Source: Pseudo-nitzschia pungens (lineage: Eukaryota > Bacillariophyta > Bacillariophyceae > Bacillariales > Bacillariaceae). Taken from it: a stretch of 64,000 nucleotides of DNA. The stretch lies in contig CM074766.1 of assembly GCA_037355855.1 (NCBI GenBank), forward strand, positions 1,860,001 through 1,924,000, written 5' to 3'. This document shows positions 12,827-23,400 of the stretch, piece after piece; position 1 is the stretch's first letter, and the number at the start of each line of letters is the position of its first letter. A model generated the notes under the pieces. That model made no database searches. It saw nothing but the letters and a program-made list of their open reading frames with translations, and was not told where the DNA came from. A program made the position numbers and the translations under genes.

Positions 12827-14209
12827 ATGGTTTACTCGGATTCGTTGGGTCTCGAAGACCAAGGGCTGGACGGATATGGAGGTTTCCCAGAAAACTCTCT
12901 CGCAGCGGCGGATTCGTTGGCTCTTTGCACGGAAAATGAAATATACGTAGAACACGTATTGCCAAGCGATGAATATGTCGCATCAAATCTCAGCTACGCG
13001 GTGGCCAACAAGGAAAAAATCGTGAGAAGGAAATTGATTCCAATTGTTTCTGCCATTCTTTTGGTCTTGGTTGGGATAATTGCCGTAGTGCTCTCTGTGG
13101 TGCTTACTAGGGGAAAAAATTCTTCCAAGTCGTCCGATCGTGGAAGCACTAGCCAGTCAATCGATGGCATCAGAGGAAGCTTACAGACGGGGCAAATGAC
13201 GAACAGAGAAGACGATGTGGATGTAATCGTTCTCGAAGCCGATCCTCTGCCCGAAATTTACTTTCTGCTTGAGTCGAAGGTTAATAATCCAGAAGCTCTG
13301 CTAGACATCAACACTCCGGAAGGAAAGGCTTTCAATGTCTTGGTAGAAGAATCAAAAAGAGAGAAGCGCGCTTCGACTAGGTCGATCGATGATGCTGATC
13401 ACGATCTGGAACGCTATGCACTGCTTGTTCTTTATTTTGGCGCTGACGGGGGAGCTTGGACGATCGCTGCTGGCTGGTCGAGTTTGAGTGGGGCGTGCGA
13501 CAATTGGTATGGTGTTACTTGTTTAGACTCATTTGTGACGGGCATCGATCTCGGTAAGTTCCTAATTTTCTACAATGGAATCGAAAGTTGGATTTTCAAA
13601 TTTGCGTCCAATCTCACTTTTCATTATGCGCTCCTTTTCGATGGGTTAACAACTTCATTGATTCTCGATCTTACAAAATCCTTTATTCTCAACAAAGATG
13701 GGAACAATTTGCACGGGAAGGTTCCAGAAGACTTTTGTCTCATCCGAAGATTGAAATCTCTTCGATTGGGTGGGAATAAGGTTGAGTTACCATCCTGCCT
13801 CTCAAATTTACCAGATTTAAAAGAGCTCGACTTCAAAGGAAACGGTTATGCTGGTAGGCTGCCGGTGAATTTGCATTCGATGGAGTCGATCGTGTTCCTA
13901 GATCTTTCGGATAATGAGTTCTCGGGGTCGATCGACTCGTTGTTTCCAGAGATTTCTACGAGTTATCAACCAGTTTTCCCCAACCTTTCGACGTTGAACC
14001 TATCCGATAACAAAATTGGCGGCGAAATCCCCCAGAATATGCTGCGGCGGATGACAAATTTAGATTCTCTCCTTTTAAGCGGTAATCCGAAGTTAACCGG
14101 GTCGCTGAACGAATTATGCAAAGGTGATACCATCAGTAAAATCGACGCGGATTGTAAGGTTGCTTGCAAGTGTTGCACGTCAGTGAATACGTGCCCGTCG
14201 TCGGTTTGA
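12827..14209 (+). CDS. Single-pass membrane leucine-rich-repeat protein
   Basis: Diatom-type LRR protein with a cytosolic N-terminus (residues 1-70, ending in the basic KEKIVRRK), one transmembrane helix at about 71-93 (LIPIVSAILLVLVGIIAVVL) and an extracytosolic region. That region has an LRRNT_2-like cap ('LYFGADGGAWTIAAGWSSLS ... CDNWYGVTC') followed by about five plant-like LRRs (for example 'NLSTLNLSDNKIGGEIP') and a Cys-rich end (CKVACKCC). Exons are 12827-13553 and 13698-14209. The 144-bp intron (gtaagt...caaag) restores 'GIDLDGNNLHGKVP'. The intron is a multiple of three and has no stop codon, so unspliced RNA also reads through. The spliced product is 412 residues. Such proteins may act in surface recognition or adhesion; the ligand is unknown. 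Confidence 0.88.
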   Translation: MVYSDSLGLEDQGLDGYGGFPENSLAAADSLALCTENEIYVEHVLPSDEYVASNLSYAVANKEKIVRRKLIPIVSAILLVLVGIIAVVLSVVLTRGKNSSKSSDRGSTSQSIDGIRGSLQTGQMTNREDDVDVIVLEADPLPEIYFLLESKVNNPEALLDINTPEGKAFNVLVEESKREKRASTRSIDDADHDLERYALLVLYFGADGGAWTIAAGWSSLSGACDNWYGVTCLDSFVTGIDLGKFLIFYNGIESWIFKFASNLTFHYALLFDGLTTSLILDLTKSFILNKDGNNLHGKVPEDFCLIRRLKSLRLGGNKVELPSCLSNLPDLKELDFKGNGYAGRLPVNLHSMESIVFLDLSDNEFSGSIDSLFPEISTSYQPVFPNLSTLNLSDNKIGGEIPQNMLRRMTNLDSLLLSGNPKLTGSLNELCKGDTISKIDADCKVACKCCTSVNTCPSSV

Positions 14210-14731
14210 ATGATCACAGTGTGAAGTTTTACATGGGAAGGGAACACTCGCAGGACTGGGGTAGTACTGTGAGCGATTATCGGGACACTCGTTTATGCAA
14301 ACTTCACGTTCGAAGTAATGCATCGATAAAGAACTAAGCTAATGATCAAAGTTCATTGAGTTTGTAGTGCTCAACAAAGCTATAGCCTAATGATTCTCGT
14401 TATGTGTATGCAAGTCATGGCATCACGATAGATTCACTCTCACAGTGACCAATCATGCAGAATACAAGGATATCCATACCTACAACAAGACCCACATCAT
14501 TTGTGTACTCGGACTTGCGTGAAAGAACAGAAAATAAGGTAATATCAATGATACCTTGTAGGGATACAGAGTGTCAGCGTCTATCGCTATCCTCGTATTA
14601 TTACATAGTGTAAATCCACATGTTTAAACGCATTGTCTTGTACCTCTGTTGCTACGTCGGCCTGAAGGTGATATGTTCCAACAATGCTCGGACTTGTGTG
14701 AAAGAACAGAAAATAAGGTTTACCACACGGA
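14210..14731. other. Intergenic between convergent LRR and DHS genes, with a direct repeat
   Basis: Contains a ~36-bp direct repeat: 'ctcggacttg' followed by C/T and 'gtgaaagaacagaaaataag', at about 14,509-14,539 and again at about 14,687-14,718, close to the end of the deoxyhypusine synthase gene. No gene is seen. Confidence 0.55.
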
Positions 14732-16177
14732 TCAATCTCTTTTCAGATCATCAATGAAGCATGCGGTATCTTTGGTATCTTCTTTCCACTGCTCTACATC
14801 CTTCGCAAATGTTTGGCTTACTATCAAAGGGAACGCGATCGTCGCATCACAGGATACTTTTACAGGCTTTGCAGTAAGTCGTATTTTCCCCCAACTGATT
14901 GCCTCATCAGGAGATGCGCCACTATCGCTTCCATCGAACTCTTGCCCGGTGTTGATGTAGACGGACCAGTCGGCACCATTTCGCATCAAGTTAGCATTGC
15001 ACGTATGGTGTTTCACGAGTCCCCCGCCAAGAATCACCATACCGGTCGCATGGCTTCTAACCGCCAAATCATTGATCCGACGAATGTCTTCACCAATGTC
15101 CAGAATGAATCCAGGTCGTTTGTAGGAATGGAAATATAACATATCTCCAACACTTCCATCCGTGAGGGCGGGACAAAACACGGGAATGTCGTTTTTGGCT
15201 GCCCAATACAGGACACTTTCCTCATTGTCGATCTCGGTACCGAGGCGACGAATGAATTTCGAGGGAGTCCAAACGAATTTTTGCGGCCAACTTTCGGTGC
15301 CGTTTCCGGTGGATTCGAGTTTTGCTACGTCACGAGCCCATTTGATCATTTTTTCGTCTTGCTCGTCGTGCATTTTTTCGATGATGGGGCTGACCCAGTC
15401 TTCAAACTGGCAATAGTTTTTATTTGGGACCAGCAAGTTTCCTTCGGAATGGTTTGAATGTGTCAGTTGATGACAGCGGGGCGGTCAGTGTTTCGAGTAG
15501 AAGACCAGAAACAAGACGGCGGATTCGCAGCATATTTACTCACCGATTCGATTGATTCCTTTTTTGCGCAAGCTCCGACCATCGAGTTTGAAATCGCCCA
15601 TGAATGTAGGCTGAAAGCACTTCATGAGGTCCTCCTCGATTCCCCCGGCCGTCGTTACGATGCAGTCCACCATTCTGTGCTGCACAAGAAATCGCAAGAC
15701 CTCTCTTTGTCCGCAGGAAATCTGGTTGGATGTATACGACAAGAAAATACGGGCCCGCAGTCGTTTGCGAATTTCTCCGGAACGCAATTCTGGATCGTCC
15801 ACCCCTTCTTTGAATTCGACATCGCTTAGACGCCACTTTCGCATTTGTTGAATCTGTTCAACGGCCAAGCCAAGATTGGTCGCCTGAAATCCTGTGTGAC
15901 GAAATGAATGCATGATTTTCGACAGCACATCATCTTCATCCGACTTGGAAATGCCACTCCCAAATTCTACGCCCTTACAAATGGGTGTATCTTCTGGCAT
16001 AGAGGCACTTTCGCCGAGAACTGCCGACGCGGATACGGATGGGATGTGTGGGTTTGCGGTAACTGGATTAGTAGTGTCCAGTGGCTTTGCTTCTAATGGG
16101 TTCGTATTCGTGGCGGCAGCTGCGGCGGCATTAGCCGCGCCAATGTCGCCAAGGATATCATCTTCTGTCTTTGTCAT
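14732..16177 (-). CDS. DHPS: Deoxyhypusine synthase
   Basis: Transfers the aminobutyl group of spermidine to one lysine of eIF5A, the first step of hypusine formation, using NAD. Two exons: 15544-16177 and 14732-15441, with a 102-bp intron (GTGAGT...CCGAAG). The join gives 'GINRIG' plus '[15 protein letters not shown]', as in other eukaryotes. The spliced protein is 447 residues, about 75 longer than usual. The excess is an Ala/Thr/Asn-rich N-terminus; an internal Met before '[12 protein letters not shown]' could be the real start. Conserved features are '[20 protein letters not shown]', '[17 protein letters not shown]', the NAD site '[14 protein letters not shown]', '[20 protein letters not shown]' and the active-site lysine in 'DEAISWGKI'. 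No break is seen. Confidence 0.95.
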
Positions 16178-16839
16178 TCTATTGATGAGAGATAGTCGCC
16201 TTCCCGTTTTCTGTTTGCTTGTACTGTACTAAGACCTTACCTCCGGTCCAAAATACTGTATCGATCATCATTCTGTGTGCGGTCCACCATCGCCACTCAA
16301 AAAAAATCAAGACCATGGTGCCAATGTGTGGCCTAAATCCAGTCAACATAAAAAACAGAATTCTATCTCGACTTGTTTCCAAACGTGCTCTTCTATTTTC
16401 CACACTAAATGATAAACATACTTTGAGTAGGTACTTTGCATATGAATGTATAAAAATATACGTACGGTAGTACTTCGTAGAAAAATACGTACTGTACGGT
16501 AAGGTTAAGGTTACACACTACATGTTGAGGTAAGATTACCTTGTAGGGGGTATGTAAAACCTTAATTACTTTAAAGTAACGGTAAATAATTTTAACGGTA
16601 CTGGTACCTTACTCCACAGTTGTAAAAGATGAGAAGGAAAAAATCGGTTGTTAATTAGTGTTGTATTGCTGGATTCGTATTGCATCAACTACAAGTACCA
16701 GTTTAAAATCGCTGTGAGACGCGAAAAGGGAAATATCAGAGACATTATTTTTCAAACCAACCTGATCCTGGTGTCTCAGCAGTAACGAGTCGCCTGACAA
16801 AGGATCGCTGCTTGTATTCAATAATCCAAAACTAGGAAG
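16178..16839. promoter_or_regulatory. Divergent intergenic region between DHPS and SEC31
   Basis: The 662 bp between two divergent start codons must contain both promoters. The middle (about 16,460-16,610) is dense in GTA/TAC words, including 'acggtaaggttaaggttac'. I see no defined promoter element, so the regulatory call rests only on gene orientation. Confidence 0.4.
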
Positions 16840-19800
16840 ATGTCAAAGATAGCGCAGATTGATGATCGCAGTGCCACAACTGCATGGAGCCCCGTTGCGA
16901 AATACGCCAATGTAGTCGCATTGGGAGTCAAGGTTCGTGACCATACCGATGCCGATGACTGATGATGGTGGAACGTTTCACGAATTGTACAAATTCATCG
17001 TCGTTTCCGCTCTGCAAGTCTCACATTCGTCTTGCCTGTTTTTCTCCTTCATCTTTCCATCTTAGGATTCGGGGGGGGCGAGCTTCGAAGAAACGGGCGG
17101 CGAACTGGAACTGTACGATATGAATCTAACGAACAGAGAAGAACCAATACGGCTTGGGTCGATCAAAACTCAGAGTCGATTTGCCTCGTTAACGTGGTCT
17201 GTAGCGAATCCAAAAAAACATCCCCTTGGATTGATCGCTGGGGGGATGGAAAACGGCACTGTTCACGTCTGGGATCCAAGAACAATCATGCAACAACAAT
17301 CGACAACAACCGCACCGACGGTTGTTTCGTTTTCCCAACATGTTTCGGGACCGGTCAAAGCTGTTCAATTCAGTCCGCTGGTGCCAACGCAATTGGCTAC
17401 TGGTGGAAGCGACGGAAAGGTGTTCATTATCGACTTGGAGGAACCAAACTCTGCACCATTTTTGCCCTGTGCCAACGGCAGCCAACAAAGATCCCAAATT
17501 ACGTCCGTGGCCTGGAACACCCAAGTGGCACACATTGTGGCAAGCGCAGCGAGAGACGGCACCGTGAGTATTTGGGACGTCAAGAGCCGAAAAGTTTGGT
17601 GCGATATCCAAGCCGGCGATCAGGCCATATCCGACATAGCGTGGAATCCAACACAAGGCTTCCATTTGCTTACGGCATCAAACGACGATCGCAGCCCTGT
17701 CATCAAACTTTGGGATTTGAGATCCTCGACGAGCATGCCACTTGCTACATTGACCGGTCACAGCGAAGGAATTCTCAGCATGTCATGGTGCCCCCATGAC
17801 GAACATTTATTGCTTTCGTAAGTATTGACAGCGTTACAAGAATGCAAGGTGTATCAATCGTACAATCGACTCAAATCCTTTGAAAATTCATTATCCCACA
17901 TCGAACCAATCACCAACAGTTCTGGAAAAGATAATCGAACGATTCTTTGGGACCTTTATGCAATGGCACCCATCGGTGAAATTCCCAATGATCCTACCGA
18001 CTCTCAACAAACAGCTGGTTCCAACGAACCAAGCATGTTTGGACTGGCATCGTCGCAGCAACGAAGGTACGATGTGAAATGGTCTCCCATTAACCGAGGG
18101 AATAGTTTCAACCGCGTCGTTGGATCGCAGAGTTCAGGTGCATTCCATATTGGGATTAGCAGCATCCGGTCGTCCTCCAAAATGGATGCGCCCTAGTAGT
18201 AGTGTCTCATGCGGATTTGGCGGAGTGTTCGTAACTTGTGGTGCCGCCGATAGGGTCGTTCGCATTCGCACTGTTGTAGAAGAGCCTGCATTGGACAAGT
18301 TGTCCAGAAACTTCGAGACCAATATGGATCCAAATAATGTCATTGCTTTTTGCCAAAGCAAAGCTATGATGGCTCAGAATGATGCGAAAGAGAAACAACT
18401 GTGGCAGTTCATGCAAGTCATCTTCGAAGCGAACGCAAGACAACAACTCCTCAGCACTCTTGGCTATGATCCTACCGCCGTTGCCGCGAAGGTATCGAAA
18501 TATCGAGAAGTGAAAAATGGCAAAAGTCACGGCAAGCAGGAAATGTCAGAAGCGACTCAAACTATGGTGAAGGAGGCCTTGATGGTTGGAAATTTTGAGG
18601 CTGCAGTTGACTGTTGTTTCCAAACAGGAAACCTCGCCGATGCTCTTGTACTAGCCTTCGTGTGGAGGTGTAGAGCTATGGGCAAAAACACAGGAACGTT
18701 ATTTCCAAAGTCAATCTGAGCAGCGACCTTTTTTGTCCGTTGTGGGAGCAATTATTCAGTAGTGACCTCGGGCCCCTCGTTCAAAACTCTGATTTGGGAA
18801 CTTGGAAAGAGACACTTGCAATTCTATCCACGTATGCAAAATCAGAGGAATTTCCTTCTCTGTGCATTGCCCTTGGAGATAAGCTTGAGGCAACAGGTGA
18901 CCACGCAAGTGCCTCTCTTTGCTATATGTGTGCGTTGAGTTTAAAGAAGGCAATAAAATATTGGAGAACGGAACTCGCGAAAACGAACGGAGGCAAAGGA
19001 AGTAAAATGGACCTAAATGCCCTGCATGAATACGTGGTCAAGGTTGCTGTTTATCTTCAAGCAGCTGGATCCTCGGAAAACCTTGCCCCCGAAGATGAGC
19101 ATTTGTTTTCTTTGTACGCAGAAAAGCTTGCTGAGCAAGGACTTCTAGTAACAGCAGCAAAATATTGCAAAGGAGATTCGACAAGCAGCAAGATTCTGCG
19201 TGATCGACTTTACCGGAGCAGAGCAAGCCATAAATGTTTGGCGGCAATGGGTGGTGTTGCTCCAGAGTTTCCGTTCAGCCTCACAGATGTGAAACAGAAC
19301 CAACGAGCGACGAAGGGAAGTTACGGGAGAAGCAATCGCAGCACTACGTCCACCGTAGCATATTCACAGACGCAGCAGTCAAACAGCCAACTGCAACAGC
19401 CAGCTCCAGCCCCTGCTGCATCAACAGCTTTGCCGGCTGGATGGACAGAATTACAGGACCCTAGTAGTGGTCGATCATATTATGCAAATCAGACTACTGG
19501 GGAGGTCAGCTGGGACAAACCACAGGCGGCACTTGCTCCGGTACCTGAACCGGCTGCAGCTCCCGCCGTTGCGAAACCTGCCAGTAATGGAATCGCGAAG
19601 GTCCCCGTCGGGTCGAAAAACACGACTATGGCTTCAACAGTCTTGCCGGCTGGATGGACAGAATTACAGGACCCTAGTAGTGGTCGACCATATTATGCAA
19701 ATCAGACTACTGGGGAGGTCAGCTGGGACAAACCACAGGCGGCACCTGCTCCGGTACCTGAACCGGCTCCAGCTCCCGTCGTTGCGCAACCTGCCCGTAA

Positions 19801-20353
19801 GGGAATCGCTAAGGCCTCCGTCGGCTCGAAAAACGCAAAGATGGCTTCAAAATATGGTGATGGTTTCGTGACATCTGCATCTCACCCCGAACTTGCAAGC
19901 CAGTACGGCAATGTTGGAACATCCAACCCTTACCATACAAGTGGTCGCCCGGGAACAGCTACAGTTGGAAGTTCTGTTCCATCGAAGGCCCCTGTATCTG
20001 GGAACTTGGACACTATTCCTTCATTGAGAGCGGAATATCAACCTATTCCAGATACATTGCTTGCCCTCATCGAAGCTCTAAAAGGAGGACAACTAAGTCC
20101 TGTTGATAAACGTCAGTTAGTCGAAGCGCAGAAAGCAGTCGCCATCTTTTCCAAACGCTTAGCTCTAGGAGATGTTACGGAAGAAACTGCCAACCAAATG
20201 CTCGCAATGATAAACTTTCTCTCCGCGTGTGACTGGTCTTCCGCGACGGGAGCATTGTCTTCACTCGTAACGAATGAATGGAAAGAGCATAAAGAATGGC
20301 TGAAGGGAATTAAGGCATTAGTGCAGCTTGCGACAAAGCTGTACTCACGTTAA
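16840..20353 (+). CDS. SEC31: COPII outer-coat protein SEC31, with three apparent +1 frame changes
   Basis: SEC31 pairs with SEC13 to form the outer cage of ER-derived COPII vesicles. Exons are 16840-16932, 17066-17817 and 17920-20353; the introns begin gttcgt and gtaagt. Exon 1 plus 2 encode WD40 repeats ('TAWSPVAKYANVVALGVK' into 'DSGGASFEETGGELELYDMN'). Exon 3 carries the last blades, the alpha-solenoid, a Pro/Ala-rich region with two WW domains (about residues 785-816 and 856-887) and the SRA1-like C-terminal helix bundle ('LLALIEALKGGQLSPVDKRQ'). Conserved translation moves to the next frame near 18,101, near 18,657 and near 18,760, each needing one base to be skipped. With three skips the frame is complete, about 1,091 residues, ending at 20353. 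Errors, a decayed allele or frameshifting could explain this. The gene identity is firm; the exact shift bases are not. Confidence 0.9.
19430..19855 (+). repeat. Tandem 213-bp duplication inside SEC31, encoding two WW domains
   Basis: Unit 1 is 19430-19642 and unit 2 is 19643-19855, exactly 71 codons each and in frame. Each begins with a WW domain ('LPAGWTELQDPSSGR', 'YYANQTTGEVSWDKPQ', both signature Trp present) followed by a Pro/Ala linker. The WW part differs by one base across about 95; the linker differs more. The near identity indicates a recent duplication or gene conversion. Confidence 0.9.
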
Positions 20354-20422
20354 TTGCTAAATGAACAAGTTATGACAACATTCTGAAAAGATTTTCTAAT
20401 AACTATGTAGTCTTTGGATGAC

Positions 20423-23400
20423 TCAAACCTTCTTCTTTTTCGGCACAACAGCGAGGCTATCTTGAGCAGAGCGCTTTTTTGGAATTCCTTCATCTCCAGT
20501 TCTTCCCTCGTATATTGCAAGATCCCGTGCGTATCTCATCTTGTCCCAAGCTGCCCAGCTACGGTACACTTGCCGTTCTTCATCAGACATGGCAGTGAAT
20601 CGTTCTCGCAAAATTCCGTTCACCTTGTCCTTGTTTCTCCGATCTTTTGGATTTAGTGAGTTCTTTACCGCTTTGCGGGTCCTTTGACAAAACTGAGCGA
20701 AAGCCTTTCGAGGATCTTTGGGAGGTTCCGACCCATCATATTCGGGAAATTCGACGAAATCACCGTCGGGCCCAAGAGCACCTTTCGATTCGTCGACATC
20801 TTCTGGTACAGCTGATTGAGGAGAAGAGGGCACAATAGGCACTGCGCGTGCTGGCTCTCGTTCCGTCGTAGAAACTCCATTTTGAGAAAAACTTTCTCTA
20901 TGACTCTCTGGATCTCTGCTTAATTGCTTTAGACGGTTTTGGATCTCTTCTATCTGATGTTCTAGATTTTCTACCTTTTCTTCAAGATTTTTCTTCTCTT
21001 TTTCTCGTTTCTCCATTTTTTTGGCCCGAATGGTCTTTTGCATATCTTTGAATTTAGGAAGAGTTATTCGTGGAAGACTAGCGCCCTCCTCCGCGTCTAC
21101 TGGAAGCCCCATATCCTCTCGCACTTTTTTTTCTAGAAGTTCAACCTCTTTCAGGGCTGCTTTCATCAAGGTTTCACACCTCCGACCTATGACGTCAATT
21201 GGTAAACTGCGAAAAAAGTAGTCAAATCGGAACTGCGGGCTCCTCCTGATTGCCATCTTTATGGCTCCCCACTGTCCAATTCCATACTTTAAGTTTTGAA
21301 ATCGCATGAAAGACAACCGTTAGATAAGAAGTAAAGCAGCAAAATATTGATATGAAAGGGCACAAAACAACTCACTTTGTGCGTCCAACAGAGGAGATAT
21401 CGATCATTGTCAGCAGAGAATAGTTTGTCTTTGGTATTGACGTGAGTAAATTCGAGCTTTTCCCATGGATTATCAAAGAGTGAAATAAACACTTTAAGAC
21501 CTCGCCTGAGCGCTTTGATATCAACGAGTTTCTTTTCCCCTTTAGCAACAAGGTTGCTCACGCGAGTATATTCGTGTTCTGAAAATCGCTCCTTCCCTGT
21601 TTCTCCCCAGAATGCGTTTGAATATTCAACGACTTGATCTTCCGACTTCCCAACTTCAGAAGCAATCTTTGCGATATCACAGCGGCCATATTTGGCACTT
21701 GCCTTTATAAATGATGTATAATTTACACGACTCCAACCAAGAAACCCTTCTTGAAGCAGTTCGTCTTTCTCTTTTTGGACCTGTTCGCTCAGAAGGGGCG
21801 GAAGCTCGAATGATTTTTCTTCAGTTTTCGTCTCGTCAATACCTGCTATATTGGGTTCAACATTTGCTTCATCAATGGCCTTTTCGGTAGCAACGATACT
21901 GTCTTCTTTTGCATCGTCTTTCTTTTTTGCAGTTGCAGCTGTTTGAACCTCTTCAGGCAAAGCCCTGAATGCAGCTTCCTCTTCTTCTTGAATTGCTAGC
22001 AAGCGTGTCCTATTGAACATTTGCCATTCTTCCATCCTAGGCAAACGCAATGCTTTAGGAAGCTTGATGAGTTTTTTCTTTTTCCTTTCCTTCGGTTTGT
22101 TCCCCTGTATTGCAGCAACTTGGTCAGCATAGAGCTTGTTCTCATTGTAGTTCGCAACAGTCTTCCGCTCACGTTTACCCAAGTCCAGTATTCCAAGCAT
22201 GCCAACTTCCGCTTTGGCAGCAGCTAATGCATTGCCTGAATAGTCAACCCCTTCAAATGTTTGCATGTTGCTATTTCCATCTAGTTTGAAGTCAAGAAGA
22301 TCACCTTTATCGGCGGCCTGGAATTTGTCGTTCAGTTCTTGTGTCTTTCGTTTGCCTGCATTGATGATTAGATCAATATCTTCGTCGGTGATCGAAGAAT
22401 CTTTACTTTTGAAGATTTTGTCAGCACCAAAGCGCACGGCTTCTAGTAGCTCGTTTCGGGACAATTTATCTTTGTCTTTTAGGCGGCCTTGCTGGACGAC
22501 CATCGCATCAAGTTTCAGTTTTTGCTGCGCTCGTTCAACTATTTTTTCTTCAATCGTATGCTCTGTGACCAGTCGAAATACCTGCACCTCCTTCTTTTGT
22601 CCAATTCGATGCGCACGATCCTGTGCTTGCAAGTCAGCCTTTTGTTTGAAAGTATCAGCACAAAATGTAACAGATGTGAGCATATGTTTAAAAAGAGTAG
22701 TTCGAGAGCAATTAATTCTATACCAGAATAACATACCTGCGGATTCCAGTCCGAGTCGTAAAGGATCACCACGTCTGCTGTTTGTAAATTAATACCCAAT
22801 CCACCTGCTCTTGTACTTAAAAGAAATAAAAATTTCTCCGAGTTTGGAGCATTGTATGCATCAATATAGTTCTCACGAACTTCATAAGTCGTATTTCCGT
22901 CAATTCGACAATACTGAAAACGGCGCATGACGAGATAATCTTCCATTATGTCCAAAATGCGAGTCATCTGCGTAAACAAAAGTACACGGGATCCTCTCTC
23001 TTGAAGCCTCTTGAGTAGTTTATCGAGCAGCACCATTTTCCCACAGTTTTCTACCAAATGCTCTCCTAGGGGAGGAAGGCTACGATCTTCAACTCCAGGA
23101 AATAGATAAGGATGCCCGGCACACTTCCTAAGCTGCATCACAATATTTAAAATTGCAGTACGACTACCAGAATTTCCTTGAATTGAATCAATATCTCGGA
23201 TGAGAATGTCTCGGTATAGTTTTTTCTGCATCGCACTCATTCCGGTAAACAAAATAGTTTCGTGCTTCGGTGGTAGACTCGTTTCTACTTCCTTTTTCAA
23301 CCGACGAAGCATGAACGGACGGAGGATTTTATGCAGTTGAGAAATGAGCCGGTTCTTCTCGTCGTTGTCATCGATGTCAAGATTGAACCATTCATCGAAC

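Noticed and set aside
18662..18759. A 98-bp intron in SEC31 replacing the second and third frame changes
   Set aside because: GT...TTCAG would splice in frame, but it would delete the stretch that, read +1, gives 'CGGVELWAKTQERYFQSQSE', which matches SEC31 homologues. The coding interpretation is stronger.
18735..18759. A 25-bp micro-intron at the third SEC31 frame change
   Set aside because: It would restore the frame but is far shorter than any other intron here (89 bp or more) and would remove conserved residues.
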